In this document: positions 1 to 8,906 of the stretch, piece by piece | How the letters are laid out: the number at the start of each line of letters is the position of its first letter | How positions within the stretch are numbered: the stretch's first letter is position 1 | DNA from: Streptomyces longisporoflavus | GTDB taxonomy: Bacteria > Actinomycetota > Actinomycetes > Streptomycetales > Streptomycetaceae | Assembly: GCF_014649775.1 (NCBI RefSeq) | Contig: NZ_BMTR01000011.1 | Location: 186,001 to 250,000, forward strand | Direction: 5' to 3' | Length of the DNA stretch: 64,000 nucleotides | Notes under the pieces: generated by a model | Database searches by the model: none | What the model was told of the DNA's origin: nothing | The model's input: the letters and a program-made list of their open reading frames with translations, nothing else | Program-made: the position numbers and the translations under genes

Positions 1-1021
1 TCGCTGCCGCCTTCTTGGCCGCGGTCTTCTTCGCGGGGGCCTTCTTGGGCTCCTCGGAAGCCGCCTCGTCCGCCGGCGCCTCCTTCTCCCCGACGGGCAT
101 GCCCAAGCGGTCCACGCCGTACTTCAGCGCGGACGCGTAGGTGTCGTCCGGGTCGAGCCTGCGCAGCTCCTCGGCGATCAGCTCGGCCGTCTCGCGGCGC
201 TTGAGCGCCACCGCGCGGTCGGGCTGCCCCTGGATGGAGAGCGTGGCCAGCGAGCCGTCGGCCCGGCCGAGCACGATGGGACCGCAGTCGGTGTCCATGC
301 GTACGCCGGTGAGGCCGGGGCCCGCGGAGAGCGAGCGCTTGACGGGGACGGAGAGCCGGTCCGCGAGCCACATGGCGAGCAGCTCGCAGCTCGGGTTGAA
401 CTCCTCGCCCTCCACCTCGACCGACGTCACCCGGCAGGCGACCTGGTCCAGAGCGGCCGCGAGCATCGAGCGCCACGGGGTGATCCGGGTCCAGGAGAGG
501 TCCGTGTCGCCGGGGTGGTAGGCCTCGGCGCGCGCGGTCAGCTCGTGGATCGGCTCCTCGGCGGCGTACGTGTCCGTGACGCGGCGCTGGGCGAGCGCGC
601 CGAGCGGGTCCTTGGCCGGGTCGAGCGGCGCGTTGACCGACCACCACACGACCACGGGGGCGTCGGGAAGCAGCAGCGGCAGGACGACCGACTGGGCGTG
701 GTCGATGACCTCGCCGTACAGCCGCAGGACGACCGTCTCGCCGGTGCCCGCCTCGACGCCGACCCGCACCTCGGCGTCAAGACGCGACGTCGTGCGGTCG
801 CGGGGCGAGCGCGCGGCGCGCTTGATGACGACCAATGTGCGTGAGGGGTGCTCGCGGGACGCCTCGTTGGCGGCCTTCAGGGAGTCGTAGGCGTTCTCCT
901 CGTCGGTGACGATGACGAGGGTGAGCACCATGCCGACGGCCGGGGTGCCGATCGCCCTGCGGCCCTTGACGAGCGCTTTGTTGATCTTGCTGGACGTGGT
1001 GTCCGTGAGGTCGATCTTCAT
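1..1021 (-). CDS. opcA: Glucose-6-phosphate dehydrogenase assembly protein OpcA, 3' end cut by window edge
   Basis: OpcA is an allosteric partner needed for full activity of actinobacterial and cyanobacterial glucose-6-phosphate dehydrogenase. The ATG at 1019-1021 overlaps the zwf stop in an ATGA, so the two are translationally coupled. The start MKIDLTDTTSSKINKALV and the later segments TPAVGMVLTLV and WRSMLAAALDQVA are typical of the family. About 340 codons are visible. The last visible part is a Lys/Ala/Pro-rich low-complexity tail (APAKKTAAKK) that runs off the left edge, so the true C-terminus is not seen. It is the fourth gene of the tkt-tal-zwf-opcA operon. Identity is well supported by sequence and position. 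Confidence 0.93.
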   Translation of the reverse strand, partial: MKIDLTDTTSSKINKALVKGRRAIGTPAVGMVLTLVIVTDEENAYDSLKAANEASREHPSRTLVVIKRAARSPRDRTTSRLDAEVRVGVEAGTGETVVLRLYGEVIDHAQSVVLPLLLPDAPVVVWWSVNAPLDPAKDPLGALAQRRVTDTYAAEEPIHELTARAEAYHPGDTDLSWTRITPWRSMLAAALDQVACRVTSVEVEGEEFNPSCELLAMWLADRLSVPVKRSLSAGPGLTGVRMDTDCGPIVLGRADGSLATLSIQGQPDRAVALKRRETAELIAEELRRLDPDDTYASALKYGVDRLGMPVGEKEAPADEAASEEPKKAPAKKTAAKKAAA

Positions 1022-2541
1022 GGCCGGCGCCAGCTCCGTCCGTCTCGTGCGAGCATTTCGTCCGCCTCGGACGGGCCCCAGGTCCCGGACGGGTACTGCG
1101 CGGGCTTGCCGTGCTTGTCCCAGTACTCCTCGATCGGGTCGAGGATGTTCCAGGAGAGCTCGACCTCCTCCGTGCGCGGGAAGAGGTTGGCGTCGCCGAG
1201 CAGGACGTCCAGGATCAGGCGCTCGTACGCCTCCGGGCTGGACTCGGTGAAGGACTCGCCGTACGCGAAGTCCATCGACACGTCGCGGATCTCCATCGAG
1301 GTGCCGGGCACCTTGGAGCCGAACCGGACCGTGATGCCCTCGTCGGGCTGGACGCGGATGACGATCGCGTTCTGGCCCAGTTCCTCCGTCGCCGTGTGGT
1401 CGAAGGGGGAGTGGGGCGCGCGCTGGAAGACGACCGCGATCTCGGTGACGCGCCGGCCGAGGCGCTTGCCGGTGCGCAGGTAGAACGGGACGCCCGCCCA
1501 GCGGCGGTTGTCCACCTCCAGCTTGACGGCCGCGTAGGTGTCGGTCTTCGACTTGGGGTCGATGCCCTCTTCCTGGAGGTAGCCGACGGCCTTCTCGCCG
1601 CCCTGCCACCCCGCGGCGTACTGCCCGCGGACGGTGTCCCTGCCGAGGTCCTTGGGCAGCCGGACGGCGCCGAGGACCTTGGCCTTCTCGGCCACGAGGG
1701 CGTTCGCGTCGAAGGAGGCGGGCTCCTCCATCGCGGTCAGCGCCATCAGCTGGAGCAGGTGGTTCTGGATGACGTCACGGGCGGCGCCGATGCCGTCGTA
1801 GTAGCCGGCGCGGCCGCCGATGCCGATGTCCTCGGCCATCGTGATCTGGACGTGGTCCACGTACGACCGGTTCCAGATCGGCTCGAACATCTGGTTGGCG
1901 AAGCGGAGCGCCAGGATGTTCTGGACGGTCTCCTTGCCGAGGTAGTGGTCGATCCGGAACACCTGGTCCGGGGCGAACACCTCGTGCACGATCGAGTTGA
2001 GGTCCTTGGCGGACGCCAGGTCGTGTCCGAAGGGCTTCTCGATGACCGCGCGGCGCCAGGAACCCTGCGGGGCGTCCGCGAGCTCGTGCTTCTTGAGCTG
2101 CTGGACGACCTGCGGGAAGAACTTCGGCGGCACGGAGAGGTAGAAGGCGAAGTTGCCGCCCGTCCCCTGCGCCTTGTCGAGCTCCTGGATGGTGGCCTTG
2201 AGCTGCTCGAACGCGGCGTCGTCGTCGAAGTTGCCCTGGACGAAGCGCATGCCCTGGATGAGCTGCTGCCAGACCTCCTCGCGGAACGGCGTCCGCGAGT
2301 GCTGCTTGACCGCGTCGTGGACGACCTGGGCGAAGTCCTCGTCCTCCCAGTCGCGGCGGGCGAAGCCGATGAGCGAGAAGCCCGGCGGAAGGAGACCCCG
2401 GTTGGCGAGGTCGTAGACGGCGGGCATCAACTTTTTACGGGACAAATCGCCCGTGACGCCAAAGATGACCAGGCCCGACGGCCCCGCGATACGCGGGAGC
2501 CGTCGGTCTGCGGCGTCACGCAGCGGATTGCTGCTTGACAA
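1018..2541 (-). CDS. zwf: Glucose-6-phosphate 1-dehydrogenase
   Basis: This enzyme oxidises glucose 6-phosphate to 6-phosphogluconolactone with NADP+, the entry step of the oxidative pentose phosphate pathway in the cytosol. The 507-residue protein has the nucleotide-binding loop GVTGDLSRKK at residues 28-37 and the substrate-binding signature RIDHYLGKE near residue 200; the length is normal for the family. The best start is a TTG at 2539-2541, giving MSSSNPLRDAADRR, with GAAGGG upstream as a weak ribosome-binding site. It begins 6 bp after the tal stop and overlaps opcA by 4 bp, so tal, zwf and opcA are one transcription unit. Confidence 0.97.
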   Translation of the reverse strand: MSSSNPLRDAADRRLPRIAGPSGLVIFGVTGDLSRKKLMPAVYDLANRGLLPPGFSLIGFARRDWEDEDFAQVVHDAVKQHSRTPFREEVWQQLIQGMRFVQGNFDDDAAFEQLKATIQELDKAQGTGGNFAFYLSVPPKFFPQVVQQLKKHELADAPQGSWRRAVIEKPFGHDLASAKDLNSIVHEVFAPDQVFRIDHYLGKETVQNILALRFANQMFEPIWNRSYVDHVQITMAEDIGIGGRAGYYDGIGAARDVIQNHLLQLMALTAMEEPASFDANALVAEKAKVLGAVRLPKDLGRDTVRGQYAAGWQGGEKAVGYLQEEGIDPKSKTDTYAAVKLEVDNRRWAGVPFYLRTGKRLGRRVTEIAVVFQRAPHSPFDHTATEELGQNAIVIRVQPDEGITVRFGSKVPGTSMEIRDVSMDFAYGESFTESSPEAYERLILDVLLGDANLFPRTEEVELSWNILDPIEEYWDKHGKPAQYPSGTWGPSEADEMLARDGRSWRRP

Positions 2542-2547
2542 AGTGGG

Positions 2548-3666
2548 TCAGCCCTTCGAAGGAGCGAGGCGCTGGAGCTCCGCCTCGGTCGACTTGAGCA
2601 GGTCGGTCCAGGACGCCTCGAACTTCTCGACGCCCTCGTCCTCGAGCAGCTGCACGACCTCGTCGTACGAGATGCCGAGCTTCTCGACGGCGGCGATCTC
2701 GGCGCGCGCCTGGTCGTAGGTGCCCGCGATGGTGTTGCCGGTGATCTGGCCGTGGTCGCCGGTGGCTTCCAGGGTCGCCTCGGGCATCGTGTTCACCGTG
2801 TTGGGGGCGACGAGCTCGTCGACGTACAGGGTGTCCTTGTACGCCGGGTCCTTGACGCCGGTCGAGGCCCACAGCGGACGCTGCTTGTTGGCCTGCGCCT
2901 TGTCGAGCGCGGCCCAGCGGTCGGAGGAGAAGACCTCCTCGTACGCCTCGTAGGCCAGGCGGGCGTTGGCGAGCGCGGCCTTGCCCTTGAGGGACTTGGC
3001 CTCGTCCGTGCCGATGCCGTCCAGGCGCTTGTCGATCTCGGTGTCCACGCGGGACACGAAGAAGGACGCCACGGAGTGGATCTTCGAGAGGTCCAGGCCG
3101 CGCTCCTTGGCCTTCTCCAGGCCGGCGAGGTAGGCGTCCATGACCATGCGGTAGCGCTCGAGCGAGAAGATCAGCGTGACGTTGACGCTGATGCCGAGGC
3201 CGATGACCTCGGTGATCGCCGGGATGCCCGCCTCGGTGGCCGGGATCTTGATGAGCGCGTTCGGCCGGTCCACCAGCCAGGCGAGCTGCTTGGCCTCGGC
3301 GGTCGTCGCCTTGGTGTTGTGCGCCAGGCGCGGGTCGACCTCGATCGAGACCCGGCCGTCCTGGCCGCCCGTCGCGTCGAAGACCGGGCGCAGGATGTCG
3401 GCGGCGTCACGGACGTCCGCCGTCGTGATCATGCGGATGGCCTCTTCGACGGTGACCGCGCGCGCGGCGAGGTCGCTGAGCTGCTGGTCGTAGCCGTCGC
3501 CCTGCGAGATGGCCTTCTGGAAGATCGACGGGTTGGTGGTGACGCCCACCACGTGGCTCTGGTCGATCAGCTCGGCGAGGTTGCCGGACGTGATCCGCTT
3601 GCGCGACAGGTCGTCCAGCCAGATCGCGACGCCTTCGTCGGAAAGGCGCTTGAGTGCGTCTGTCAT
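2548..3666 (-). CDS. tal: Transaldolase
   Basis: Transaldolase moves a dihydroxyacetone unit from sedoheptulose 7-phosphate to glyceraldehyde 3-phosphate in the non-oxidative pentose phosphate pathway. The 372-residue product starts MTDALKRLSDEGV at the ATG 3664-3666. It contains GVTTNPSIF (residues 41-49) and the Schiff-base lysine K140 in ALIKIPAT; both are hallmarks of the longer actinobacterial Tal. A GGAG ribosome-binding site lies about 12 bp upstream. The same frame stays open far upstream, but that part is antiparallel noise within tkt. It sits 35 bp after tkt and 6 bp before zwf, in one operon. Confidence 0.97.
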   Translation of the reverse strand: MTDALKRLSDEGVAIWLDDLSRKRITSGNLAELIDQSHVVGVTTNPSIFQKAISQGDGYDQQLSDLAARAVTVEEAIRMITTADVRDAADILRPVFDATGGQDGRVSIEVDPRLAHNTKATTAEAKQLAWLVDRPNALIKIPATEAGIPAITEVIGLGISVNVTLIFSLERYRMVMDAYLAGLEKAKERGLDLSKIHSVASFFVSRVDTEIDKRLDGIGTDEAKSLKGKAALANARLAYEAYEEVFSSDRWAALDKAQANKQRPLWASTGVKDPAYKDTLYVDELVAPNTVNTMPEATLEATGDHGQITGNTIAGTYDQARAEIAAVEKLGISYDEVVQLLEDEGVEKFEASWTDLLKSTEAELQRLAPSKG

Positions 3667-3701
3667 GAGGATTACATCTCCTACTAGGTCGTATGTCGGC
3701 G

Positions 3702-5795
3702 TCAGCGCTGAGCGGCGTCGATCGATTCCCGGGCGGCCGATGCGACCGCGTCGGCGGTGAAACCGAACTCGCGGAAGAGCACCTTGCCGTCGGCCGAGGC
3801 ACCGAAGTGCTCCAGCGAGACGATGCGCCCGGCGTCGCCCACGAAGCGGTGCCAGGTCAGGCCGATGCCCGCCTCGACCGCCACGCGCGCCTTGACGGAC
3901 GGCGGAAGGACGCTGTCGCGGTACCCCTGGTCCTGCGCCTCGAACCACTCGACGCACGGCATCGAGACGACACGCGTCGGAACGCCCGCCGCCTGGAGCT
4001 GCTCGCGCGCCTCGACGGCGAGCTGCACCTCGGAGCCGGTGCCGATGAGGACGACCTCGGGGGTGCCGCCGTCGGCCTCGAACAGGACGTAACCGCCCTT
4101 GACGGCGCCTTCGGTGACCTCGCGGTCGTACGTCGGCACGCCCTGGCGGGTCAGCGCGAGGCCGTGCGGGGCGCCCTTGCCGAACTCCTTGGTGTAGCGC
4201 TTGAGGATCTCGCGCCACACGATCGCGGTCTCGTTCGCGTCCGCGGGGCGGACCACGTTCAGGCCGGGGATGGCGCGCAGCGAGGCCAGGTGCTCGACCG
4301 GCTGGTGCGTCGGGCCGTCCTCGCCGAGACCGATGGAGTCGTGCGTCCAGACGTACGTCACCGGCAGGTGCATCAGCGCGGACAGGCGGACGGCGTTGCG
4401 CATGTAGTCGGAGAACACCAGGAAGGTGCCGCCGAAGATGCGGGTGTTGCCGTGCAGCGCGATGCCGTTCATCTCCGCGGCCATGGCGTGCTCGCGGATA
4501 CCGAAGTGGATCGTTCGGCCGTACGGGTCGGCCTCCGGCAGCGGGTTGCCCGCCGGCAGGAACGACGACGTCTTGTCGATCGTGGTGTTGTTCGAGCCCG
4601 CGAGGTCGGCGGAGCCGCCCCACAGCTCGGGGATCACCGCGCCGAGCGACTGCAGGACCTTGCCGGACGCGGCACGCGTCGCGACGCCCTTGCCCGTCTC
4701 GAAGACGGGGAGCTTCTCTTCCCAGCCCTGCGGGAGCTCGCCCGCGGCGATGCGGTCGAACTCGGCGGCGCGCTCGGCCTCGGCGGTGCGCCAGGAGGCG
4801 AAGCTCTTGGCCCACTCGGCCTTGGCGTCGCTGCCGCGGTCCAGGGCCTTGCGGGTGTGCGCGATGACCTCGTCCGAGACCTCGAAGGTCTGCTCCGGGT
4901 CGAAGCCGAGGACGCGCTTGGTGGCCGCGACCTCTTCCTCGCCGAGCGCCGAGCCGTGCGCGGCCTCGGTGTTCTGCGCGTTCGGCGCGGGCCAGGCGAT
5001 GATCGAGCGCATCGCGATGAAGGAGGGGCGCTCCGTCTCCGCCTTGGCGGCCTGGATCGCGCGGTAGAGGGCGGCCGGGTCGAGGTCGCCGTCCTCCTTG
5101 GGCTCCACGCGCTGGACGTGCCAGCCGTAGGCCTCGTACCGCTTCATGGTGTCCTCGGACACCGCGGTCTCCGTGTCGCCCTCGATGGAGATGTGGTTGT
5201 CGTCCCACAGCAGTACGAGGTTGCCGAGCTTCTGGTGCCCGGCCAGCGACGACGCCTCGCCGGAGATGCCCTCCTGGAGGCAGCCGTCACCGGCGATCGC
5301 GAAGATGTGGTGGTCGAACGGCGACTCGCCGGCAGCGGTCTCCGGGTCGAACAGGCCGCGCTCGTAACGGGCGGCCATCGCCATGCCCACGGCGTTCGCG
5401 ACGCCCTGGCCGAGCGGACCCGTCGTGGTCTCGACGCCCGTGGTGTGCCCGTACTCCGGGTGGCCGGGGGTCTTGGAACCCCAGGTGCGGAACGCCTTCA
5501 GGTCATCGAGCTCCAGGCCGAAGCCGGCCAGGTAGAGCTGGATGTAAAGGGTCAGGGACGAGTGGCCCGCGGAGAGAACGAACCGGTCGCGCCCGGTCCA
5601 GTCGGCGTCCGCGGGGTCGTGCCGCATCACCTTCTGGAAGAGGGTGTAGGCGGCAGGCGCGAGGCTCATGGCCGTACCAGGATGGCCGTTGCCGACCTTC
5701 TGTACGGCGTCCATGGCCAGGACGCGGGCAGTATCAACAGCCCGCTGGTCCAGTTCGGTCCACTCGAGGTCTGTGGTGGTCGGCTTGGTGCTCAC
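3702..5795 (-). CDS. tkt: Transketolase
   Basis: This thiamine diphosphate enzyme transfers two-carbon ketol units between sugar phosphates in the pentose phosphate pathway. The 697-residue protein has the N-terminal GNGHPG loop (near residue 40), the ThDP/Mg-binding block GDGCLQEG followed by DDNHISIEG, and the Pyr-domain segment IREHAMAAEMNG carrying the catalytic glutamate region. Length fits bacterial Tkt. The start is GTG at 5793-5795 (MSTKPTTTDLEWT); GAGGAG lies about 12 bp upstream. It is the first gene of the tkt-tal-zwf-opcA operon and is divergent from ctaB across a 421-bp gap. Confidence 0.97.
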   Translation of the reverse strand: MSTKPTTTDLEWTELDQRAVDTARVLAMDAVQKVGNGHPGTAMSLAPAAYTLFQKVMRHDPADADWTGRDRFVLSAGHSSLTLYIQLYLAGFGLELDDLKAFRTWGSKTPGHPEYGHTTGVETTTGPLGQGVANAVGMAMAARYERGLFDPETAAGESPFDHHIFAIAGDGCLQEGISGEASSLAGHQKLGNLVLLWDDNHISIEGDTETAVSEDTMKRYEAYGWHVQRVEPKEDGDLDPAALYRAIQAAKAETERPSFIAMRSIIAWPAPNAQNTEAAHGSALGEEEVAATKRVLGFDPEQTFEVSDEVIAHTRKALDRGSDAKAEWAKSFASWRTAEAERAAEFDRIAAGELPQGWEEKLPVFETGKGVATRAASGKVLQSLGAVIPELWGGSADLAGSNNTTIDKTSSFLPAGNPLPEADPYGRTIHFGIREHAMAAEMNGIALHGNTRIFGGTFLVFSDYMRNAVRLSALMHLPVTYVWTHDSIGLGEDGPTHQPVEHLASLRAIPGLNVVRPADANETAIVWREILKRYTKEFGKGAPHGLALTRQGVPTYDREVTEGAVKGGYVLFEADGGTPEVVLIGTGSEVQLAVEAREQLQAAGVPTRVVSMPCVEWFEAQDQGYRDSVLPPSVKARVAVEAGIGLTWHRFVGDAGRIVSLEHFGASADGKVLFREFGFTADAVASAARESIDAAQR

Positions 5796-6216
5796 CCTGA
5801 GTCAGGGCTCCTCTCCACATGTCGAATGCCGGCGATGTAGATCTCACCGGCCGATGTCGAGCCTACCGCTGTAAAGACGTGCATTTTTTCGAGTGATTCC
5901 AGAGTGCCGGGGTGCGCCGCGATCCGCCTCCCGAAAGGGATCCACGGTGTTCACCATGTGATCCCGAAGCCGCTCATCTGGACTCTCGGAACGAGTACGG
6001 CACCGCTCATCTGAATGGGTGTCGAACCGGATTCGGGCCGCATTCGGGCCGCATGCAGCCCGTATTCAGGGCGGCCCAACACGCCGCCCAACACGACCCC
6101 ACCCCCGCGAAGGGCGAGGTATGGGCAACGTCTACAGTGGCGTGGTACGCGCGAGCCTTTACCGGATCTTCATGTCAGAACGTCCGACGCGGCTTGCTGG
6201 GAAGTCTCTGTCAGGG
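5796..6216. promoter_or_regulatory. 421-bp divergent tkt/ctaB control region with short repeats
   Basis: No convincing gene is seen here. The frame of ctaB stays open from 6019, but that translation is Arg/Pro-rich and lacks a ribosome-binding site. Two copies of CCGCTCATCTG stand at 5970-5980 and 6003-6013, 33 bp apart, about three helical turns. An 11-bp unit ATTCGGGCCGC is tandemly duplicated at 6031-6041 and 6042-6052, and CGCCCAACACG-like units follow near 6074-6096. The region must hold promoters for both directions. The protein that would bind these repeats is unknown. Confidence 0.55.
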
Positions 6217-7170
6217 GTGTGCGTGACGGCCGTTGAATCCCGTCCAGCGGGAGCAATTGGGACGAGCTCTAGCCCAAGCCACCGGCCACTCGGGGCCCGT
6301 GTCATGGCGTTCGTGGCGCTGACCAAGCCGCGAATCATCGAACTCCTCCTGATCACCACCGTTCCGGTGATGTTCCTCGCCGAGCAGGGGGTGCCCGACC
6401 TGTGGCTGGTCTTCGTGACCTGCCTGGGCGGTTACCTCTCGGCGGGCGGCGCAAACGCGCTCAACATGTACATCGACCGCGACATCGACGCCCTCATGGA
6501 CCGTACGTCGCAGCGGCCCCTGGTCACGGGAATGGTCAGCCCCCGCGAGTGCCTCGTGTTCGGCATCGCACTGGCGATCGGCTCGACGCTCCTCTTCGGA
6601 CTCGCCGTCAACTGGCTGTCCGCGTGGCTCGCGCTCGGCGCCCTGCTCTTCTACGTGGTCATCTACACGATGATCCTGAAGCGCCGGACCTCGCAGAACA
6701 TCGTCTGGGGCGGCATCGCGGGCTGCATGCCGGTCCTCATCGGCTGGTCCTCGGTGACGAACTCCCTGTCGTGGGCGCCGGTCATCCTCTTCCTCGTCAT
6801 GTTCTTCTGGACGCCGCCGCACTACTGGCCGCTGTCCATGAAGGTCAAGGACGACTACGCCCGGGTGGGCGTACCGATGCTGCCGGTCGTGGCGTCGAAC
6901 AAGGTGGTCGCGCGTCAGATCGTCCTCTACAGCTGGGTGATGGTCGCCGTCTCGCTGCTGCTCCAGCCGCTCGGCTACACCGGCTGGTTCTACACCGTGG
7001 TCGCCGCGGTGACCGGCGGCTGGTGGCTGTGGGAGGCGCACGGTCTGCAAAGCCGCGCCAAGGCGGAGGTCACGGGCGGCAAGCTCAAGGAGATGCGCCT
7101 CTTCCACTGGTCGATCACCTACGTCTCGCTCCTTTTCGTTGCGGTCGCGGTGGACCCCTTCCTGCGCTGA
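6217..7170 (+). CDS. ctaB: Protoheme IX farnesyltransferase (heme O synthase)
   Basis: This polytopic membrane enzyme adds a farnesyl group to heme B to make heme O, the precursor of the heme A used in aa3 cytochrome oxidase. The 317-residue form starts at GTG 6217 (MCVTAVESRP); GTG 6223 is better spaced from AGGGG at 6213 and is equally possible. The UbiA-family aspartate motif NMYIDRDIDALMDRTSQRP and a second motif, YTMILKRRTSQNIVWGG, are present, with about eight hydrophobic segments. It is divergent from tkt and followed by a strong hairpin. The heme A synthase acting next is at 8907-9905 on the other strand. Confidence 0.95.
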   Translation: MCVTAVESRPAGAIGTSSSPSHRPLGARVMAFVALTKPRIIELLLITTVPVMFLAEQGVPDLWLVFVTCLGGYLSAGGANALNMYIDRDIDALMDRTSQRPLVTGMVSPRECLVFGIALAIGSTLLFGLAVNWLSAWLALGALLFYVVIYTMILKRRTSQNIVWGGIAGCMPVLIGWSSVTNSLSWAPVILFLVMFFWTPPHYWPLSMKVKDDYARVGVPMLPVVASNKVVARQIVLYSWVMVAVSLLLQPLGYTGWFYTVVAAVTGGWWLWEAHGLQSRAKAEVTGGKLKEMRLFHWSITYVSLLFVAVAVDPFLR

Positions 7171-7202
7171 GATAGCCGGGGCAGCCGGGGCAACAGACTC
7201 GC

Positions 7203-7249
7203 CGACGGGCGGGGCACGTGGTGTCGAACACCACGTGCCCCGCCCGTCG
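7203..7249 (+). terminator. Perfect 22-bp stem hairpin after ctaB
   Basis: Positions 7203-7224 are the exact reverse complement of 7228-7249, with a 3-base loop CGA. The stem is GC-rich and there is no clear T-run after it, which is usual for Streptomyces terminators. It separates ctaB from the small gene at 7283. The palindromic core CACGTG occurs in each arm. Confidence 0.85.
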
Positions 7250-7282
7250 CCAGTTGATCTACCCGTCGGTAGCATCCTGGCT

Positions 7283-7639
7283 ATGGCAGACACGGCTAAG
7301 ACGCAGCAGGTCGACGACAGCAAGCAGGCCGCCAAGGCCGAGCGCCGGGCGGTAAAGCTGGCCAAGGAGATCGGCACCTTCGCGCGGGCGCACGGCGGTG
7401 CCGAGGGGCAGATCGCGTACATCGGGCACGAGGGCACCCGCATCGTCCTGGTCGGCGAGGACGGCGCCTGGGGCGACCTGGTGGCGCCCACCTACGCGGT
7501 CGCCCAGAGCGCCGTGGAGAAGGCCGGGATCACGGTCCACGAGGAGTTCGACGGCGAGTTCGCGGCCAAGGTGAAGACCGGCCCGTACGAGTGGTCGCGC
7601 ATGGCCGGCATTCAGCTCGGCGGCCCCTCCAACGGCTGA
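7283..7639 (+). CDS. Small conserved-looking protein of unknown function
   Basis: The product is 118 residues, starting MADTAKTQQVDDSKQAA at ATG 7283. The first 40 residues are charged and helical (KAERRAVKLAKEIGTFARAH). The rest looks like a small alpha/beta domain: IAYIGHEGTRIVLVGEDGAWGDLV, then VAQSAVEKAGI and EWSRMAGIQLGG. There are no membrane segments, signal peptide or cysteines. Codon use matches the neighbours, so the gene is credible. It stands alone behind the ctaB terminator. I do not recognise a family and give no function. Confidence 0.8.
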   Translation: MADTAKTQQVDDSKQAAKAERRAVKLAKEIGTFARAHGGAEGQIAYIGHEGTRIVLVGEDGAWGDLVAPTYAVAQSAVEKAGITVHEEFDGEFAAKVKTGPYEWSRMAGIQLGGPSNG

Positions 7640-7746
7640 GACGCCACAGTTTTCGGCACTGTTTCCGAGAGCGTCCGAAAGCAACACCTGACGCCCGGGT
7701 CACCCGTTAGACCGTAGGACGCACGGTCCGCCTACCGGGAGCCCGG

Positions 7747-8850
7747 ATGATCGAAACGCCGTCCCTGGTGGACCAGTACTGCCATGGCGTGCTGCGTACG
7801 GAGCTGGGCCTCGGCACCTTCGAGGCCCACCTCGGCCGCGGCGAGGGCCCGCCCGCTCCCGGCACCACCTTCTTCGACACCCAGACGGGCTTCGCCGTAC
7901 GCCGCTGGTGCCCCCCGCTGCTCGGCCTCGAACCGCACTGCCCGCCTCCCCGGTACCTCGCCCGCCGCCGTGAACTGGGCGTACTGGAATCGGGGCGGCG
8001 GCTGCTGCGGGGCAGCGGCATCACCACCTACCTCGTCGACACGGGGCTGCCCGGAGATCTGACGGGGCCCGGCGAGATGGCGTCCGCCGGCTGCGCCGAC
8101 GCCCACGAGATCGTCCGCCTGGAACTCCTCGCCGAACAGGTGGCCGACACCTCCGGCACGGTGGACTCGTTCCTGGCCAATCTCGCCGAGTCGGTGCACG
8201 CGGCCGCCGCGCACGCCGTCGCGTTCACGTCCGTCGCGGGCGCCCGGCGCAGCCTCGCCATGGCCCCCGAACCGCCGGGGCCCGGCGAGGTGCGGGGCGC
8301 GGCTGACCGGTGGCTCGCCCGGCGGCAGGTGGGCGGGGCGCTGCGGGACCCCGTGCTGCTCAGGCATCTGCTGTGGATCGCCGTCGCGTCGGGGCGTCCG
8401 CTGCAACTGCACGCGGGGGCCGGCGATCCGCAGGGTTACTTCGGGGGGTTCGCGCGGGCGACCGCGGGGCTCGGCACCGATCTGGTCCTGCTGCACGGCT
8501 ACCCGTACCACCGCAACGCCGCGGACCTCGCGGGCCTCTTCCCGCACGTGTACGCCGATCTGGGGCCCGCGCTGGTGCGCACCGGCGCCCGCGCGGCCGC
8601 CGTGCTCGCCGAGATCCTGGAACTCGCGCCCTTCGGCAAGCTGCTGTTCTCCAGCGGCGCGCACGGCCTGCCCGAACTGCACGTGGTGGGCGCGCGGCTC
8701 TTCGGGGAGGCGATCGGGCGCGTGTTCGGCGGGTGGGTCGCGGACGGGGCGTGGTCGCTGCCGGACGCGCAGCGGGTGGCCGGTCTCATCGCGGCGGGCA
8801 ACGCCCGGCGCGTGTACGGGCTTTCGGAGGCCGGACTTCCGGAGGTCTGA
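7747..8850 (+). CDS. Amidohydrolase-related (TIM-barrel) protein
   Basis: The 367-residue product starts MIETPSLVDQYCHGVL at ATG 7747. The opening DQYCHG, the central block RPLQLHAGAGDP, LVLLHGYPYHRNAADLAGLFPHVYADLG, and the ending GKLLFSSGAHGLPELHVVG with ARRVYGL fit the metal-dependent amidohydrolase-2 / FluG-like barrel. In that family, conserved His and the late Asp or Ser-Asp positions bind metal. Here the late strand reads FSSGAHG rather than the usual FGSDA, so metal binding may be altered. Substrate is unknown. There is no operon partner; it converges on ctaA. Confidence 0.78.
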   Translation: MIETPSLVDQYCHGVLRTELGLGTFEAHLGRGEGPPAPGTTFFDTQTGFAVRRWCPPLLGLEPHCPPPRYLARRRELGVLESGRRLLRGSGITTYLVDTGLPGDLTGPGEMASAGCADAHEIVRLELLAEQVADTSGTVDSFLANLAESVHAAAAHAVAFTSVAGARRSLAMAPEPPGPGEVRGAADRWLARRQVGGALRDPVLLRHLLWIAVASGRPLQLHAGAGDPQGYFGGFARATAGLGTDLVLLHGYPYHRNAADLAGLFPHVYADLGPALVRTGARAAAVLAEILELAPFGKLLFSSGAHGLPELHVVGARLFGEAIGRVFGGWVADGAWSLPDAQRVAGLIAAGNARRVYGLSEAGLPEV

Positions 8851-8906
8851 CGCCGGAAGCCGGGTTCAGAACGTGCGGACTTCCGGAGGTCCGGAGGTCC
8901 TGAGCC

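Noticed and set aside
3693..5840. A 715-codon open frame on the plus strand opposite tkt
   Set aside because: It is the antisense shadow of a GC-rich gene; the translation is Arg/Gly/Val-rich without motifs, while the minus strand encodes an unmistakable transketolase.
6019..6216. N-terminal extension of ctaB from 6019
   Set aside because: Arg/Pro-rich and repeat-containing, no ribosome-binding site, and the family start MCVTAVESRP lies at 6217.
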